From JAEXOD01 sp043805435 (GTDB lineage Bacteria > Bacteroidota > Ignavibacteria > Ignavibacteriales > Melioribacteraceae): DNA of 64,000 nucleotides. Below are positions 55,024 to 63,400 of the stretch, in pieces. Under the pieces are notes generated by a model, which did no database searches, was not told the DNA's origin, and saw only the letters and a list, made by a program, of their open reading frames with translations. Position numbers and translations under genes: made by a program. The DNA lies in the NCBI GenBank assembly GCA_043805435.1, contig JAZDHY010000069.1, forward strand, positions 72,456-136,455, given 5' to 3'. Positions within the stretch are counted from its first letter, which is position 1, and each line of letters starts with the position of its first letter.

Positions 55024-55624
55024 TAAACGGGTTTTAATTTTATGTGAAGATTCAAAATCATCTTTAGATTATTTTAAGTCATTTCAAAAAGACGAAAAAT
55101 ATAAAAGAAATTTATCAGCATGGAACATTGAAATTTATCAACCCGAAAATTACAGTCCGCTTGGTTTGGTTGAAGAAGCTAAAAAGAAACAAAAAAGAGC
55201 CAAGCAGGATAAAAACGAATACGATAAAATTTGGATTGTTTTAGACAAAGACAAACACGCTAATATAAAAGACGCACTTAATACAATCACACAACTAAAA
55301 AATATTGAATATGCTTTATCAATAATTTGTTTTGAATATTGGATTTTATTACATTTTGAAAAGACCACAAAAGCTTTTGAAACGGGGGATAAAATAATAA
55401 ATTACATAAAATCAAAACATTTTCCCGAATACGATAAAGGGATATGTTGTTATGACACCTTGATTGATAAAATTAATACCGCAATTACCAACGGAGAGTG
55501 GGTTGTAAAAACAGCACAATACGATTTAGACAGAGGAACTAATGTTGCGGAGTTAGGAGCATACACAAACGTGCACGAATTAGTTAAAGAATTAATTAAA
55601 CCAAAAGAAAAAATTGGTTTATAA
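55010..55624 (+). CDS. rloB: RloB-like protein with Toprim-type acidic residues
   Basis: Start at ATG 55010, inside the end of rloA; a TTG six codons earlier is less likely. The 204-aa protein matches RloB. VLILCEDSKSSLDYF gives Glu13 and IWIVLDKDKHAN gives Asp79 and Asp81, the E and DxD of a Toprim-like nuclease fold. Downstream CFEYWILLHFE is a conserved RloB motif. In the related PARIS system the Toprim partner is the toxic effector released when the ATPase senses a phage protein. That mode for RloB is inference. Confidence 0.88.
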   Translation: MLNYNKRVLILCEDSKSSLDYFKSFQKDEKYKRNLSAWNIEIYQPENYSPLGLVEEAKKKQKRAKQDKNEYDKIWIVLDKDKHANIKDALNTITQLKNIEYALSIICFEYWILLHFEKTTKAFETGDKIINYIKSKHFPEYDKGICCYDTLIDKINTAITNGEWVVKTAQYDLDRGTNVAELGAYTNVHELVKELIKPKEKIGL

Positions 55625-55702
55625 TTATTAACCACAATATTCCAAAATTATGCCCCAACATTATTGACTTGAAACTCTCCTGCTATTTTATTATTTTTAA
55701 CA

Positions 55703-56017
55703 ATGAATAAAAACACAATAATCTCTATTTTAATTTTTACGTTTGCTTTTTTGTTTATACACTCGGAACTTGATATAGCCGAATGCCACGAACATTTGCA
55801 CGCAAACCACGATTTTTGTGTTTTGGTTCAAGATACTTTGCCGGTTAAACAAAACATTAATGTTCAATTTAATTTATTCAATCATTTAATTGAAGGCACT
55901 TTTGAAACAATTGATATTAGTTTATTAACCAATAATTTTTATTTTTCACCTGACGAAAACAAATCTTTATTACAAGAAGATCCATTATACATAAAACACC
56001 AATCATTCCTTATTTGA
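55703..56017 (+). CDS. Small exported His/Cys-rich protein leading the metal efflux operon
   Basis: The 104-aa protein has a signal sequence (MNKNTIISILIFTFAFLFIH) and then ECHEHLHANHDFC, with Cys28, His29, His31, His33, His36 and Cys39 in 12 residues, a likely metal-binding cluster. The rest is not recognised. It precedes the CusC-like gene by 58 nt and is probably in the same transcript. Small periplasmic metal-binding proteins often head RND metal operons in Bacteroidota. TTGACT at 55664 may be part of its promoter. Confidence 0.65.
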   Translation: MNKNTIISILIFTFAFLFIHSELDIAECHEHLHANHDFCVLVQDTLPVKQNINVQFNLFNHLIEGTFETIDISLLTNNFYFSPDENKSLLQEDPLYIKHQSFLI

Positions 56018-56075
56018 CACTTACGTTTTACCCTCATTTTTAGATAAACCATTTTAAAAATATTACAGGATAACC

Positions 56076-57332
56076 ATGAAAATATTGGCATTTATAATGC
56101 TTATATTGGGGTGTACTACTGTTTTTGCTCAGACAAATAATTTAACACTGGAAGAAGTGTTAAATTATGCAAAACAAAACAACCCCGACATAAAAAAAGC
56201 AGAAGCATCAATTAATTCAGCAAAAGGCAGGTTTTGGGAAAATATTTCCTTACCACAGCCAAATGTTTCTGCTTCTTACGAATTTATACCCAAAGGGAAA
56301 AGTTTAAGCGGGTATGACGAAAGGACTATTGAAATCAGTCAAGAGTTTGAATTCCCAACCACTTATTATTTTAAAGGTCTAAACGCTTCAACTGAAATTG
56401 ATATAGCTAAAAACAGTTTACAACAGGTAATTAACCAAATCTGTTTTGAAGTTTCGTCTAATTATTATGATGTTTTAGAAAAAAAAGAACAATGCAATTT
56501 AGCATTGGAAAACTATAATTTATCGGTTGAATTTAAAACCAAATCTACAATTCGTTATAAATCGGGTGAAGCTTCAAACATAGAAAATTTAACCGCCGAA
56601 CTTCAAATGATAGAGGCGGAAAATACGTTGGGTAAAACCAAAACCGATTATAATAATTCATTAAAAGAACTATTTATATTAATAGGGAAATCTTATTCGG
56701 AAAATACCGAAGATATAACAATTATTGACTCGTTGGAATATACCCCAATTATTGTTTCAGCAGAGCAATTAATAAATTTTGCCGTTAATAATAACCCTTT
56801 AATTGTTGATCAAAAACTAAATACACAAATCAGCTCTACAAACAAATCACTTGCATACAGTTCAATTTTACCTACTTTTAGCATTAGTTATATGAAGCAG
56901 GCTAACGCCGAAAGCGCAAATTTTTATGGGTGGAATTTTGGCATATCGGTTCCAATTTGGTTTATGTTTGACCAAAGAGGGAAAATTCAACAGGCATATG
57001 CAGATTGTTCATTATCCGAATATGAATTGCAAAAAACAATTAACACTACTGTTGCCGGCATTAACAATACAATAGCCAATTTTGAAACAATAAAAAAACA
57101 GATCGAAACGTATAAAAGCAAATTACTTCCATATACTAAAGAAATTTATCAAACCGCATTAAAAAGTTATCAAGCCGGTGAAATTTCGTATATGGAATTT
57201 ATTATGGCTAAGCAGACAAACATTAAAATTAAGGAAGATTACATTAGTTTGTTAAAAGAATACAATGTATTAATAAGCAAACTTACACTATTAACAGGAA
57301 CCGATATAAAATTTTTAGAGGTCTCGAAATGA
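56076..57332 (+). CDS. TolC-family outer membrane component of a heavy-metal RND efflux system (CzcC/CusC-like)
   Basis: The 418-aa protein has a signal peptide (MKILAFIMLILGCTTVFAQ), an AGGAT ribosome site, and OEP helices (LTLEEVLNYAKQNNPDIKKA at the start; YKSGEASNIENLTAELQM; YQAGEISYMEFIMAKQ near the end). It belongs to the CzcC branch and forms the outer membrane channel. Its stop overlaps the adaptor start by 4 nt (ATGA). Confidence 0.92.
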   Translation: MKILAFIMLILGCTTVFAQTNNLTLEEVLNYAKQNNPDIKKAEASINSAKGRFWENISLPQPNVSASYEFIPKGKSLSGYDERTIEISQEFEFPTTYYFKGLNASTEIDIAKNSLQQVINQICFEVSSNYYDVLEKKEQCNLALENYNLSVEFKTKSTIRYKSGEASNIENLTAELQMIEAENTLGKTKTDYNNSLKELFILIGKSYSENTEDITIIDSLEYTPIIVSAEQLINFAVNNNPLIVDQKLNTQISSTNKSLAYSSILPTFSISYMKQANAESANFYGWNFGISVPIWFMFDQRGKIQQAYADCSLSEYELQKTINTTVAGINNTIANFETIKKQIETYKSKLLPYTKEIYQTALKSYQAGEISYMEFIMAKQTNIKIKEDYISLLKEYNVLISKLTLLTGTDIKFLEVSK

Positions 57333-58507
57333 CAAAATATAAAACAATAGGATTATTATTATTAACAACATTAAGTTTAACATTTATTGGATGCGGCAAA
57401 ACGGGCCAAGCTGAAGATAATGAAAGCACTTCAAACGAAACAGGCAGTTCATTAATTGTTTTATCTAAAGAAGCACAAGAAAATATCAATTTAGAAACAG
57501 AATTAATTACCGAAAATAATTTGACCGGAACAATCAAAATTCCCGGTGTTATGCTGCCCAACCAAGATAACGAAGCGTTAGTCGGTTCGTTATTGGAAGG
57601 CCGCGTAAATAAAGTTTTGGTAAATGTAGGCAGCTATGTAAATCAAGGGCAGGAATTGATGCTTATAGAAGGCATTTCTATTGGTGAAATTGAATCGGCA
57701 TTTCTTAAATCAAAAGCGCAGCTTGACTTTACCGAAACAAATTACAAACGCATTAAACTTTTATATGAACAAAATATTAGTGCTCAAAAATCTTTATTAG
57801 AAGCAGAGGCAGAATATAACAAAGCGTCTGCCGAATTTATGGCTGAAGATAAAAGAATCCATTCAATAGGATTAGACGATGCAGATATATTAAACGACAA
57901 CGGAAAAAATAACCACAGTAAAGGATTATATTCTATTAAAGCCCCAATAAGCGGAGTTATTACCGAACGCAATGTTGTAATAGGACAATTGATAGATCCG
58001 GCAACAAATGCATTTAGAATAATTAACACCAGTAAATTATTGGTGGAAGGACAAATATTTGAAAACGATATAAATAAAATTGCCGGTTTTCCGGAAATTA
58101 AAATAAGCACCACAACTTATCCAAATAAAACTTTTACGGGTAATGTAATAAGCATAAGCGATGTAATTGATCCCAACACCAGAACAATAAAATTATTGGC
58201 TAACGTAAACAACGGCAATAAATTATTAAAACCGCAAATGTTTTGCGAAATATCCGTACCAATATCGGGCACTGCCAAAGGTATAATAATAAATGAAAAA
58301 TGTTTAATCCGTGACGGAAACAACTTTTTTGTTTTTGTGCAGCAGTCGGATACAACATTTGAAAAAATCAAAGTAACCTTAGGCTCTAAAATTAATGAAA
58401 AAGTTGAAATTGTAAAAGGTTTAAAACTTGGTGATAAAATAGTTACAGACGGTGTTTTTGATATTAAATCCGAGATGTTAAAAGAAACATTCGGAGAGGA
58501 GGAATAA
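57329..58507 (+). CDS. RND efflux periplasmic adaptor lipoprotein (CzcB/CusB-like)
   Basis: The 392-aa protein has a lipobox (LTFIGCGK, Cys22). A short Ser/Glu-rich spacer is followed by a lipoyl half (GSYVNQGQELMLIEG), a helical hairpin (about 128-175), the second half (IKAPISGVITERNVVIGQLI) and beta-barrel and membrane-proximal domains. No N-terminal Met/His metal-binding extension of the CusB type is visible. It links the inner membrane pump to the CzcC-like channel; the pump gene starts 4 nt after this stop. Confidence 0.93.
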   Translation: MTKYKTIGLLLLTTLSLTFIGCGKTGQAEDNESTSNETGSSLIVLSKEAQENINLETELITENNLTGTIKIPGVMLPNQDNEALVGSLLEGRVNKVLVNVGSYVNQGQELMLIEGISIGEIESAFLKSKAQLDFTETNYKRIKLLYEQNISAQKSLLEAEAEYNKASAEFMAEDKRIHSIGLDDADILNDNGKNNHSKGLYSIKAPISGVITERNVVIGQLIDPATNAFRIINTSKLLVEGQIFENDINKIAGFPEIKISTTTYPNKTFTGNVISISDVIDPNTRTIKLLANVNNGNKLLKPQMFCEISVPISGTAKGIIINEKCLIRDGNNFFVFVQQSDTTFEKIKVTLGSKINEKVEIVKGLKLGDKIVTDGVFDIKSEMLKETFGEEE

Positions 58508-58511
58508 ATTT

Positions 58512-61500
58512 ATGCTTGAAAAACTAATTTCCTCATCATTAAAACAAAACAAATTTATAATAATTATTGCATTAATTATAACTGCTGCGGGAATCTATTC
58601 TTTTAGTAAGTTATCAATTGATGCTTTTCCGGATGTTACAAATGTTCAAATTGAAGTTGTTATTAATGCAAACGGACTTTCTGCATACGAAATAGAAAAA
58701 GCAGTTACATTTCCAATAGAAAACGCCTTGCGCGGCCTGCCCGATTTAGTTCAATTGCGTTCAACAACAAAATATGGTTTATCTGTAATTACAGTAGTTT
58801 TTGAGGATGGAGTTGATATTTATTTTGCCAGACAAATTGTTCACGAAAGAATGGCCGAAACAACCAAAAATCTGCCGGAAGGTGTTGATATTGAAATGGG
58901 CCCAATTGCAACAGCTATGGGCGAAATATACCAATATACTTTACAAGGAAATGAACCCGGAGAAAAAGAGGCAAAAAAAGAATATTTAACTTATCTGCGA
59001 ACTTTGGAAGAATGGACAATTGACCCTATTTTAAAAAGCATCCCCGGTGTAAGCGAAATAAATTCGTTTGGGGGGTATCTTAAACAATATCAGGTTATTG
59101 TAAAACCGGAATTGCTTATAAAATATAATATTTCGGTTAATGATGTTTTTAGTGCCGTTGAAAACAATAACAGCAATGTTGGCGGAAATACTATTGACAG
59201 ATATTCGGAGCAGTATATTGTAAGAGGCGTTGGACTTTTAAAAAATATTGAGGATATAAAAACAATTGTTCTAAAATCCTCAAACGGAACCCCGGTTTAT
59301 ATTAAAGACGTAGCAGAGGTTAAAATTGGCGAAGCAGTAAGACAAGGTGCCGCACTAATTAACAGCACCAACGAGGCGGTAGGCGGTGTTGTTATGATGC
59401 TTAAAGGCGGTAACGGCAGAGATGTTGTAAAAAGTGTAAAAGAAAAGGTTGAAGAAATAAATGCCAACGTATTACCTAACGGAATTAAGATTGTACCGTT
59501 TTATGACAGAACCGATATTGTAAACAGCAGTATTTTTACAGTATTGCGTGCTCTTGGCGAAGGTTCAATACTTGTATTAATTATATTATATTTATTGTTA
59601 CGTAATATTCGCGGTTCATTAGTCGTATTAATTGCTCTGCCGCTTTCTTTATTTATTACTTTTATTGTAATGAAATTATTTGGCATTGAAGCAAATCTTA
59701 TGTCACTAGGCGGACTTGCCATCTCAATTGGAATGATAATAGATGCAACAATTATTCAAGTTGAAAACGTTCAGAGAAACTTGAGTTTAGATGGAGGTTT
59801 ATCTGAAAAATATAAAACCGTTCTTAAGGCAGTTTTGGAGGTTCGTAAACCAAGTATTTTTGGCGAACTAATTATTGCTTTAACATTTATTCCTGTAATT
59901 TCTCTTGAAGGAATTGAAGGTAAAATGTTTACCCCGCTTGCCATTACAGTCGGCATTGCTCTTTTATCTTCTCTGCTGATTTCTATATTTATTATTCCCG
60001 CCCTCACCTTGTTATTTCTTAAATCCGAAAAGGAAAAAGAAAATAGAATTATGGAGGCTGCAAACAGATTTTATACTAAAAGTTTAACACTTGTATTAAA
60101 TTATAAAAAAACTGTTTTTACCGCTGCAACAAGTTTATTTATTGCCTCGTTATTTGTTTTGGCAAATTTAGGTACCGAATTTATTCCAATTATGGACGAG
60201 GGTGCGTTTGATATGGACGTACAGTTAATGCCGGGTGTTTCTTTGGATAAAGCTATGGAAATAAATAAACTTGTATCTAAAAAAATGAAAGAATTTCCCG
60301 AATTAGTTACAATAGTTGGCCGAACAGGACAATCGGGCATTGCTCTTGAAGCACGCGGAACCGATAAAACCGCATTTACCGGAATTTTAAAAGACCGGAG
60401 CGATTGGACAACAACAGACGACAAAGAAGAATTAACCAACAAAATGCGTGAAAGTTTATCTTCTATTCCCGGAATTGTTTTTAGCTTTAGCCAGCCTATT
60501 CAATGCCGAATTGATGAATTAGTTGCCGGAACAAAAGCACAATTAATAATTAAAATTTTTGGTGAAGATCTTGAAGTATTAAAAGAAAAAGCCGAAGAAG
60601 TTGCAAAAACAATTTATTCTATACCCGGTGCTGCCGATATTGTTGTTGAACGTATTGCAGGACAGCCTTATTTGGATATTGACATAAACAGAAACAAAAT
60701 TTCACGGTACGGTTTAAATGTAAGCGACGTATCAAAAATTATTGAGATAGCAATTGGCGGTAAAAACGCTTCACTTTTTTATGAGGAGAATAAATCTTTT
60801 GATATTAATGTCCGTTTTGATGAAAAATATCGCAACAATGTTGAACAGATTGGCAATATTCTTATTCCAACCACTAATGGTTACAATATCCCCCTTAATC
60901 AAGTTGCCGAAATTTCTATTGTTGATGGTCCCGTTCAAATTTCAAGGGAGAACGGACTGCGGAGAATTGGTATTGAGTTAAATATTAAAGGACGCGATAT
61001 AGGAAGTTTTGTTGAAGAGGCAAAACAGAAAATTAAAAAAGAAGTTCAGTTTCAAACAGGTTATTATACAGTTTGGGGCGGACAGTTTGAAAGTCAGCAG
61101 CGTGCAATGAATAAATTATTGATTATTTTTCCCGCAACAATTATTCTTATTTTTTTGTTGTTATATGTTACATTCCGATCATTTAGACTTGGGTTTTTGA
61201 TTATTTTTAATTTACCTTTTGCTTTAATTGGGGGAGTGTTTGCTTTATTTATTTCCGGATTATATTTATCCGTGCCTGCTTCAATTGGATTTATTGTGTT
61301 ATTTGGTGTTGCCGTGTTAAATGGTGTTGTAATGGTTTCGTATATTCAACAGCTTTGTATTAACGGTATGCCTCTTAGCGAAGCAATTAAAACCGGAAGT
61401 GTTGCCAGATTGCGACCCGTGTTAATGACCGCATCAATATCGGCTTTTAGTTTAATTCCAATGTTGTATGCAACAGGCCCCGGCTCGGAGATTCAAAAAC

Positions 61501-61628
61501 CCCTAGCCGTTGTTGTTATTGGCGGTTTGATTACATCAACAATTTTAACTTTGTATTTATTACCAACATTATATTATGTGTTTGAAAATATTGATATAAA
61601 AAAAATAAAAGGATTGATTTGGAAATAG
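58512..61628 (+). CDS. Heavy-metal efflux RND pump (CzcA/CusA family)
   Basis: The 1038-aa protein has the standard twelve-helix RND layout with two large periplasmic loops. The N-terminus has SIDAFPDVTNVQIEV. TM4 has GMIIDATIIQVEN with Asp411 and Glu418, but lacks the first Asp of the CzcA DFG motif, so it is closer to the monovalent CusA-type TM4. Of the CusA Met triad, one Met appears conserved (FDMDVQLMPG), while the equivalent of TMPIKTRID reads SQPIQCRIDELVAG. Metal specificity therefore stays open. The pump expels metal ions using the proton gradient. Confidence 0.93.
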   Translation: MLEKLISSSLKQNKFIIIIALIITAAGIYSFSKLSIDAFPDVTNVQIEVVINANGLSAYEIEKAVTFPIENALRGLPDLVQLRSTTKYGLSVITVVFEDGVDIYFARQIVHERMAETTKNLPEGVDIEMGPIATAMGEIYQYTLQGNEPGEKEAKKEYLTYLRTLEEWTIDPILKSIPGVSEINSFGGYLKQYQVIVKPELLIKYNISVNDVFSAVENNNSNVGGNTIDRYSEQYIVRGVGLLKNIEDIKTIVLKSSNGTPVYIKDVAEVKIGEAVRQGAALINSTNEAVGGVVMMLKGGNGRDVVKSVKEKVEEINANVLPNGIKIVPFYDRTDIVNSSIFTVLRALGEGSILVLIILYLLLRNIRGSLVVLIALPLSLFITFIVMKLFGIEANLMSLGGLAISIGMIIDATIIQVENVQRNLSLDGGLSEKYKTVLKAVLEVRKPSIFGELIIALTFIPVISLEGIEGKMFTPLAITVGIALLSSLLISIFIIPALTLLFLKSEKEKENRIMEAANRFYTKSLTLVLNYKKTVFTAATSLFIASLFVLANLGTEFIPIMDEGAFDMDVQLMPGVSLDKAMEINKLVSKKMKEFPELVTIVGRTGQSGIALEARGTDKTAFTGILKDRSDWTTTDDKEELTNKMRESLSSIPGIVFSFSQPIQCRIDELVAGTKAQLIIKIFGEDLEVLKEKAEEVAKTIYSIPGAADIVVERIAGQPYLDIDINRNKISRYGLNVSDVSKIIEIAIGGKNASLFYEENKSFDINVRFDEKYRNNVEQIGNILIPTTNGYNIPLNQVAEISIVDGPVQISRENGLRRIGIELNIKGRDIGSFVEEAKQKIKKEVQFQTGYYTVWGGQFESQQRAMNKLLIIFPATIILIFLLLYVTFRSFRLGFLIIFNLPFALIGGVFALFISGLYLSVPASIGFIVLFGVAVLNGVVMVSYIQQLCINGMPLSEAIKTGSVARLRPVLMTASISAFSLIPMLYATGPGSEIQKPLAVVVIGGLITSTILTLYLLPTLYYVFENIDIKKIKGLIWK

Positions 61629-61688
61629 AATTATTTTCTTGTTTCATCAACCAATAATTTTTAAAAATGGTGTAAATTCATAAAAACG

Positions 61689-61755
61689 AACTCACCCGTC
61701 TCAAATTCAGTCGGGCAAAGCCTTTTAATCCCCTCTCGTCAAAAAGAGGGGAAAG
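61689..61755. repeat. Dispersed GAACTCACCC / CCCCTCT hairpin repeat
   Basis: GAACTCACCC is followed by CCCCTCT (61730-61736) and AGAGGGG (61745-61751), which pair around CGTCAAAA. It is the reverse-orientation relative of 16779-16815. It lies 60 bp after the RND pump and may serve as its terminator. Confidence 0.5.
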
Positions 61756-61849
61756 ATATATTTACCATACATATTCTTAAAATTAACTCTGCTATTTTTG
61801 CATAAAGCATACATAGTTGGCATAAACCGCAACTCTGCTAAAACAAACA

Positions 61850-62040
61850 GAGAATTTCTCTGCCGTGCTTATGTGCAATATATATACGTTAACGCATTGT
61901 TTTATAATATGTTACAATGGGTTTTTAATCCCGGAGGGATGACATGATTATAGCAAAAGCGAAAAAACAATCGTAAAAACCCCATCGGGGTGACATAATT
62001 TTTTATAGCCAAATAAACGTTATTTGATATTTATCCCCAA
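61850..62040. repeat. Non-coding repeat block, copy 1 of a 1340-bp-spaced pair
   Basis: From CTGCCGTGCTT through TGTGCAATATATATACGTTA, AATCCCGGAGGGATGACATG and CCCCATCGGGGTGACATAAT to TTATCCCCAATTTTCACACA, this block recurs almost unchanged 1340 bp downstream. It holds two small GC-rich hairpins (CCCGGAGGG-type and CCCCATCGGGG). The preceding 61.63-61.85 kb shows no gene. Confidence 0.7.
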
Positions 62041-63085
62041 TTTTCACACAGTCTGTTCAGCTTGCCAGCCTTTTTATGACCCTAATTGCAAAGAAAATAT
62101 AAAAGTTTGCGAACTAAAGTTCGCACTACAAAAAAGAATCATGCTTAATTGTGAGTATTCAGCAATAGCGGAAATCTCGCAAGCAGTTTCGAAAACTTTT
62201 TCTGCAATACAGTATTTTTCAGCTAGAACGCCTAATTGTAGCGCAAGCTTCAGCTTGCCAGCGTTTTTTATGTCCCTAATTGCAGAGAAAAGATAAAAGT
62301 TTGCGAACTAAAGTTCGCACTACAAAAAAGAATCCTGCTTAATTATAGAGATTTCAGCAATAGCGGAAATCTCGCAAGCAGTTTCGGAAACTTTTTCTAC
62401 AATACAGTATTTTTCAGCTGGAACGCCTAATTGTAGCGCAAGCTTCAGCTTGCCAGCCTTTTTATGACCCTAATTGCAAAGAAAATACAAAAGTTTGCGA
62501 ACTAAAGTTCACACTACAAAAAAGAATCATGCTTAATTATGAGTATTCAGCAATATCGAAAATCTTACAGACAGTTTCGGAAACTTTTTCTGCATTACAA
62601 TATTTTTCAGCTGGAACGCCTAATTGTAGCGCAAGCTTCAGCTTGCCAGCCTTTTTATGACCCTAATTGCAAAGAAAAGATAAAAGTTTGCGAACTAAAG
62701 TTCGCACTACAAAAAAGAATCATGCTTAATTGTGAGTATTCAGCAATAGCGGAAATCTCGCAAGCAGTTTCGAAAACTTTTTCTGCAGTACAATATTTTT
62801 CAGCTGGAACGCCTAATTGTAGCGCAAGCTTCAGCTTGCCAGCGTTTTTTATGACCCTAATTGCAAAGAAAATACAAAAGTTTGCGAACTAAAGTTCGCA
62901 CTACAAAAAAGAAACCCGCTTAATTATGAGTATTCAGCAATATTGAAAATCTTACAAGCAGTTTTGGAAATTTTTTCCGCAATACAGTATTTTTCAGCTG
63001 GAACGCCTAATTGTAGCGCAAGCTTCAGCTTGCCAGCCTTTTTATGACCCTAATTGCAAAGAAAATACAAAAGTTTGCGAACTAA

Positions 63086-63190
63086 ATAGACTGTGTTAAA
63101 ACTGGCGAATTACCAGAAATAGAAGAAAAAGAACATGTAACTCCGCTGGAGTTGTGGGGATTGGTGGATGTGCGTGTGGTTACAAATATT
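63086..63190 (+). pseudogene. Gene fragment inside the repeat array
   Basis: After the array is cut at GCGAACTAAATAG, about 35 codons read IDCVKTGELPEIEEKEHVTP followed by LELWGLVDVRVVTNIA, with protein-like composition unlike the surrounding repeats. There is no start codon, and the frame runs into the repeat block. I do not recognise the source. It may be the tail of a gene carried along during repeat rearrangement. Confidence 0.3.
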
Positions 63191-63400
63191 GCACGGCTCT
63201 GCCGTGCTTTTGTGCAATATATATATACGTTAACATATTGTTTTGTAATATGTTACAATGTGTTTTTAATCCCGGAGGGATGACATGATTATAGCAAAAA
63301 CGAAAAAACAATCGTAAAAACCCCATCGGGGTGACATAATTTTTACAGCCAAATAGTCGCAGTTTAAGATTTATCCCCAATTTTCACACAGTCTGTTCAG
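63190..63400. repeat. Non-coding repeat block, copy 2
   Basis: This near-identical copy of 61850-62040 is displaced by exactly 1340 bp and restarts the 193-bp array in the same phase (CACACAGTCTGTTCAGCTTG in both). The shared junction shows that block and array were duplicated together. Confidence 0.75.
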
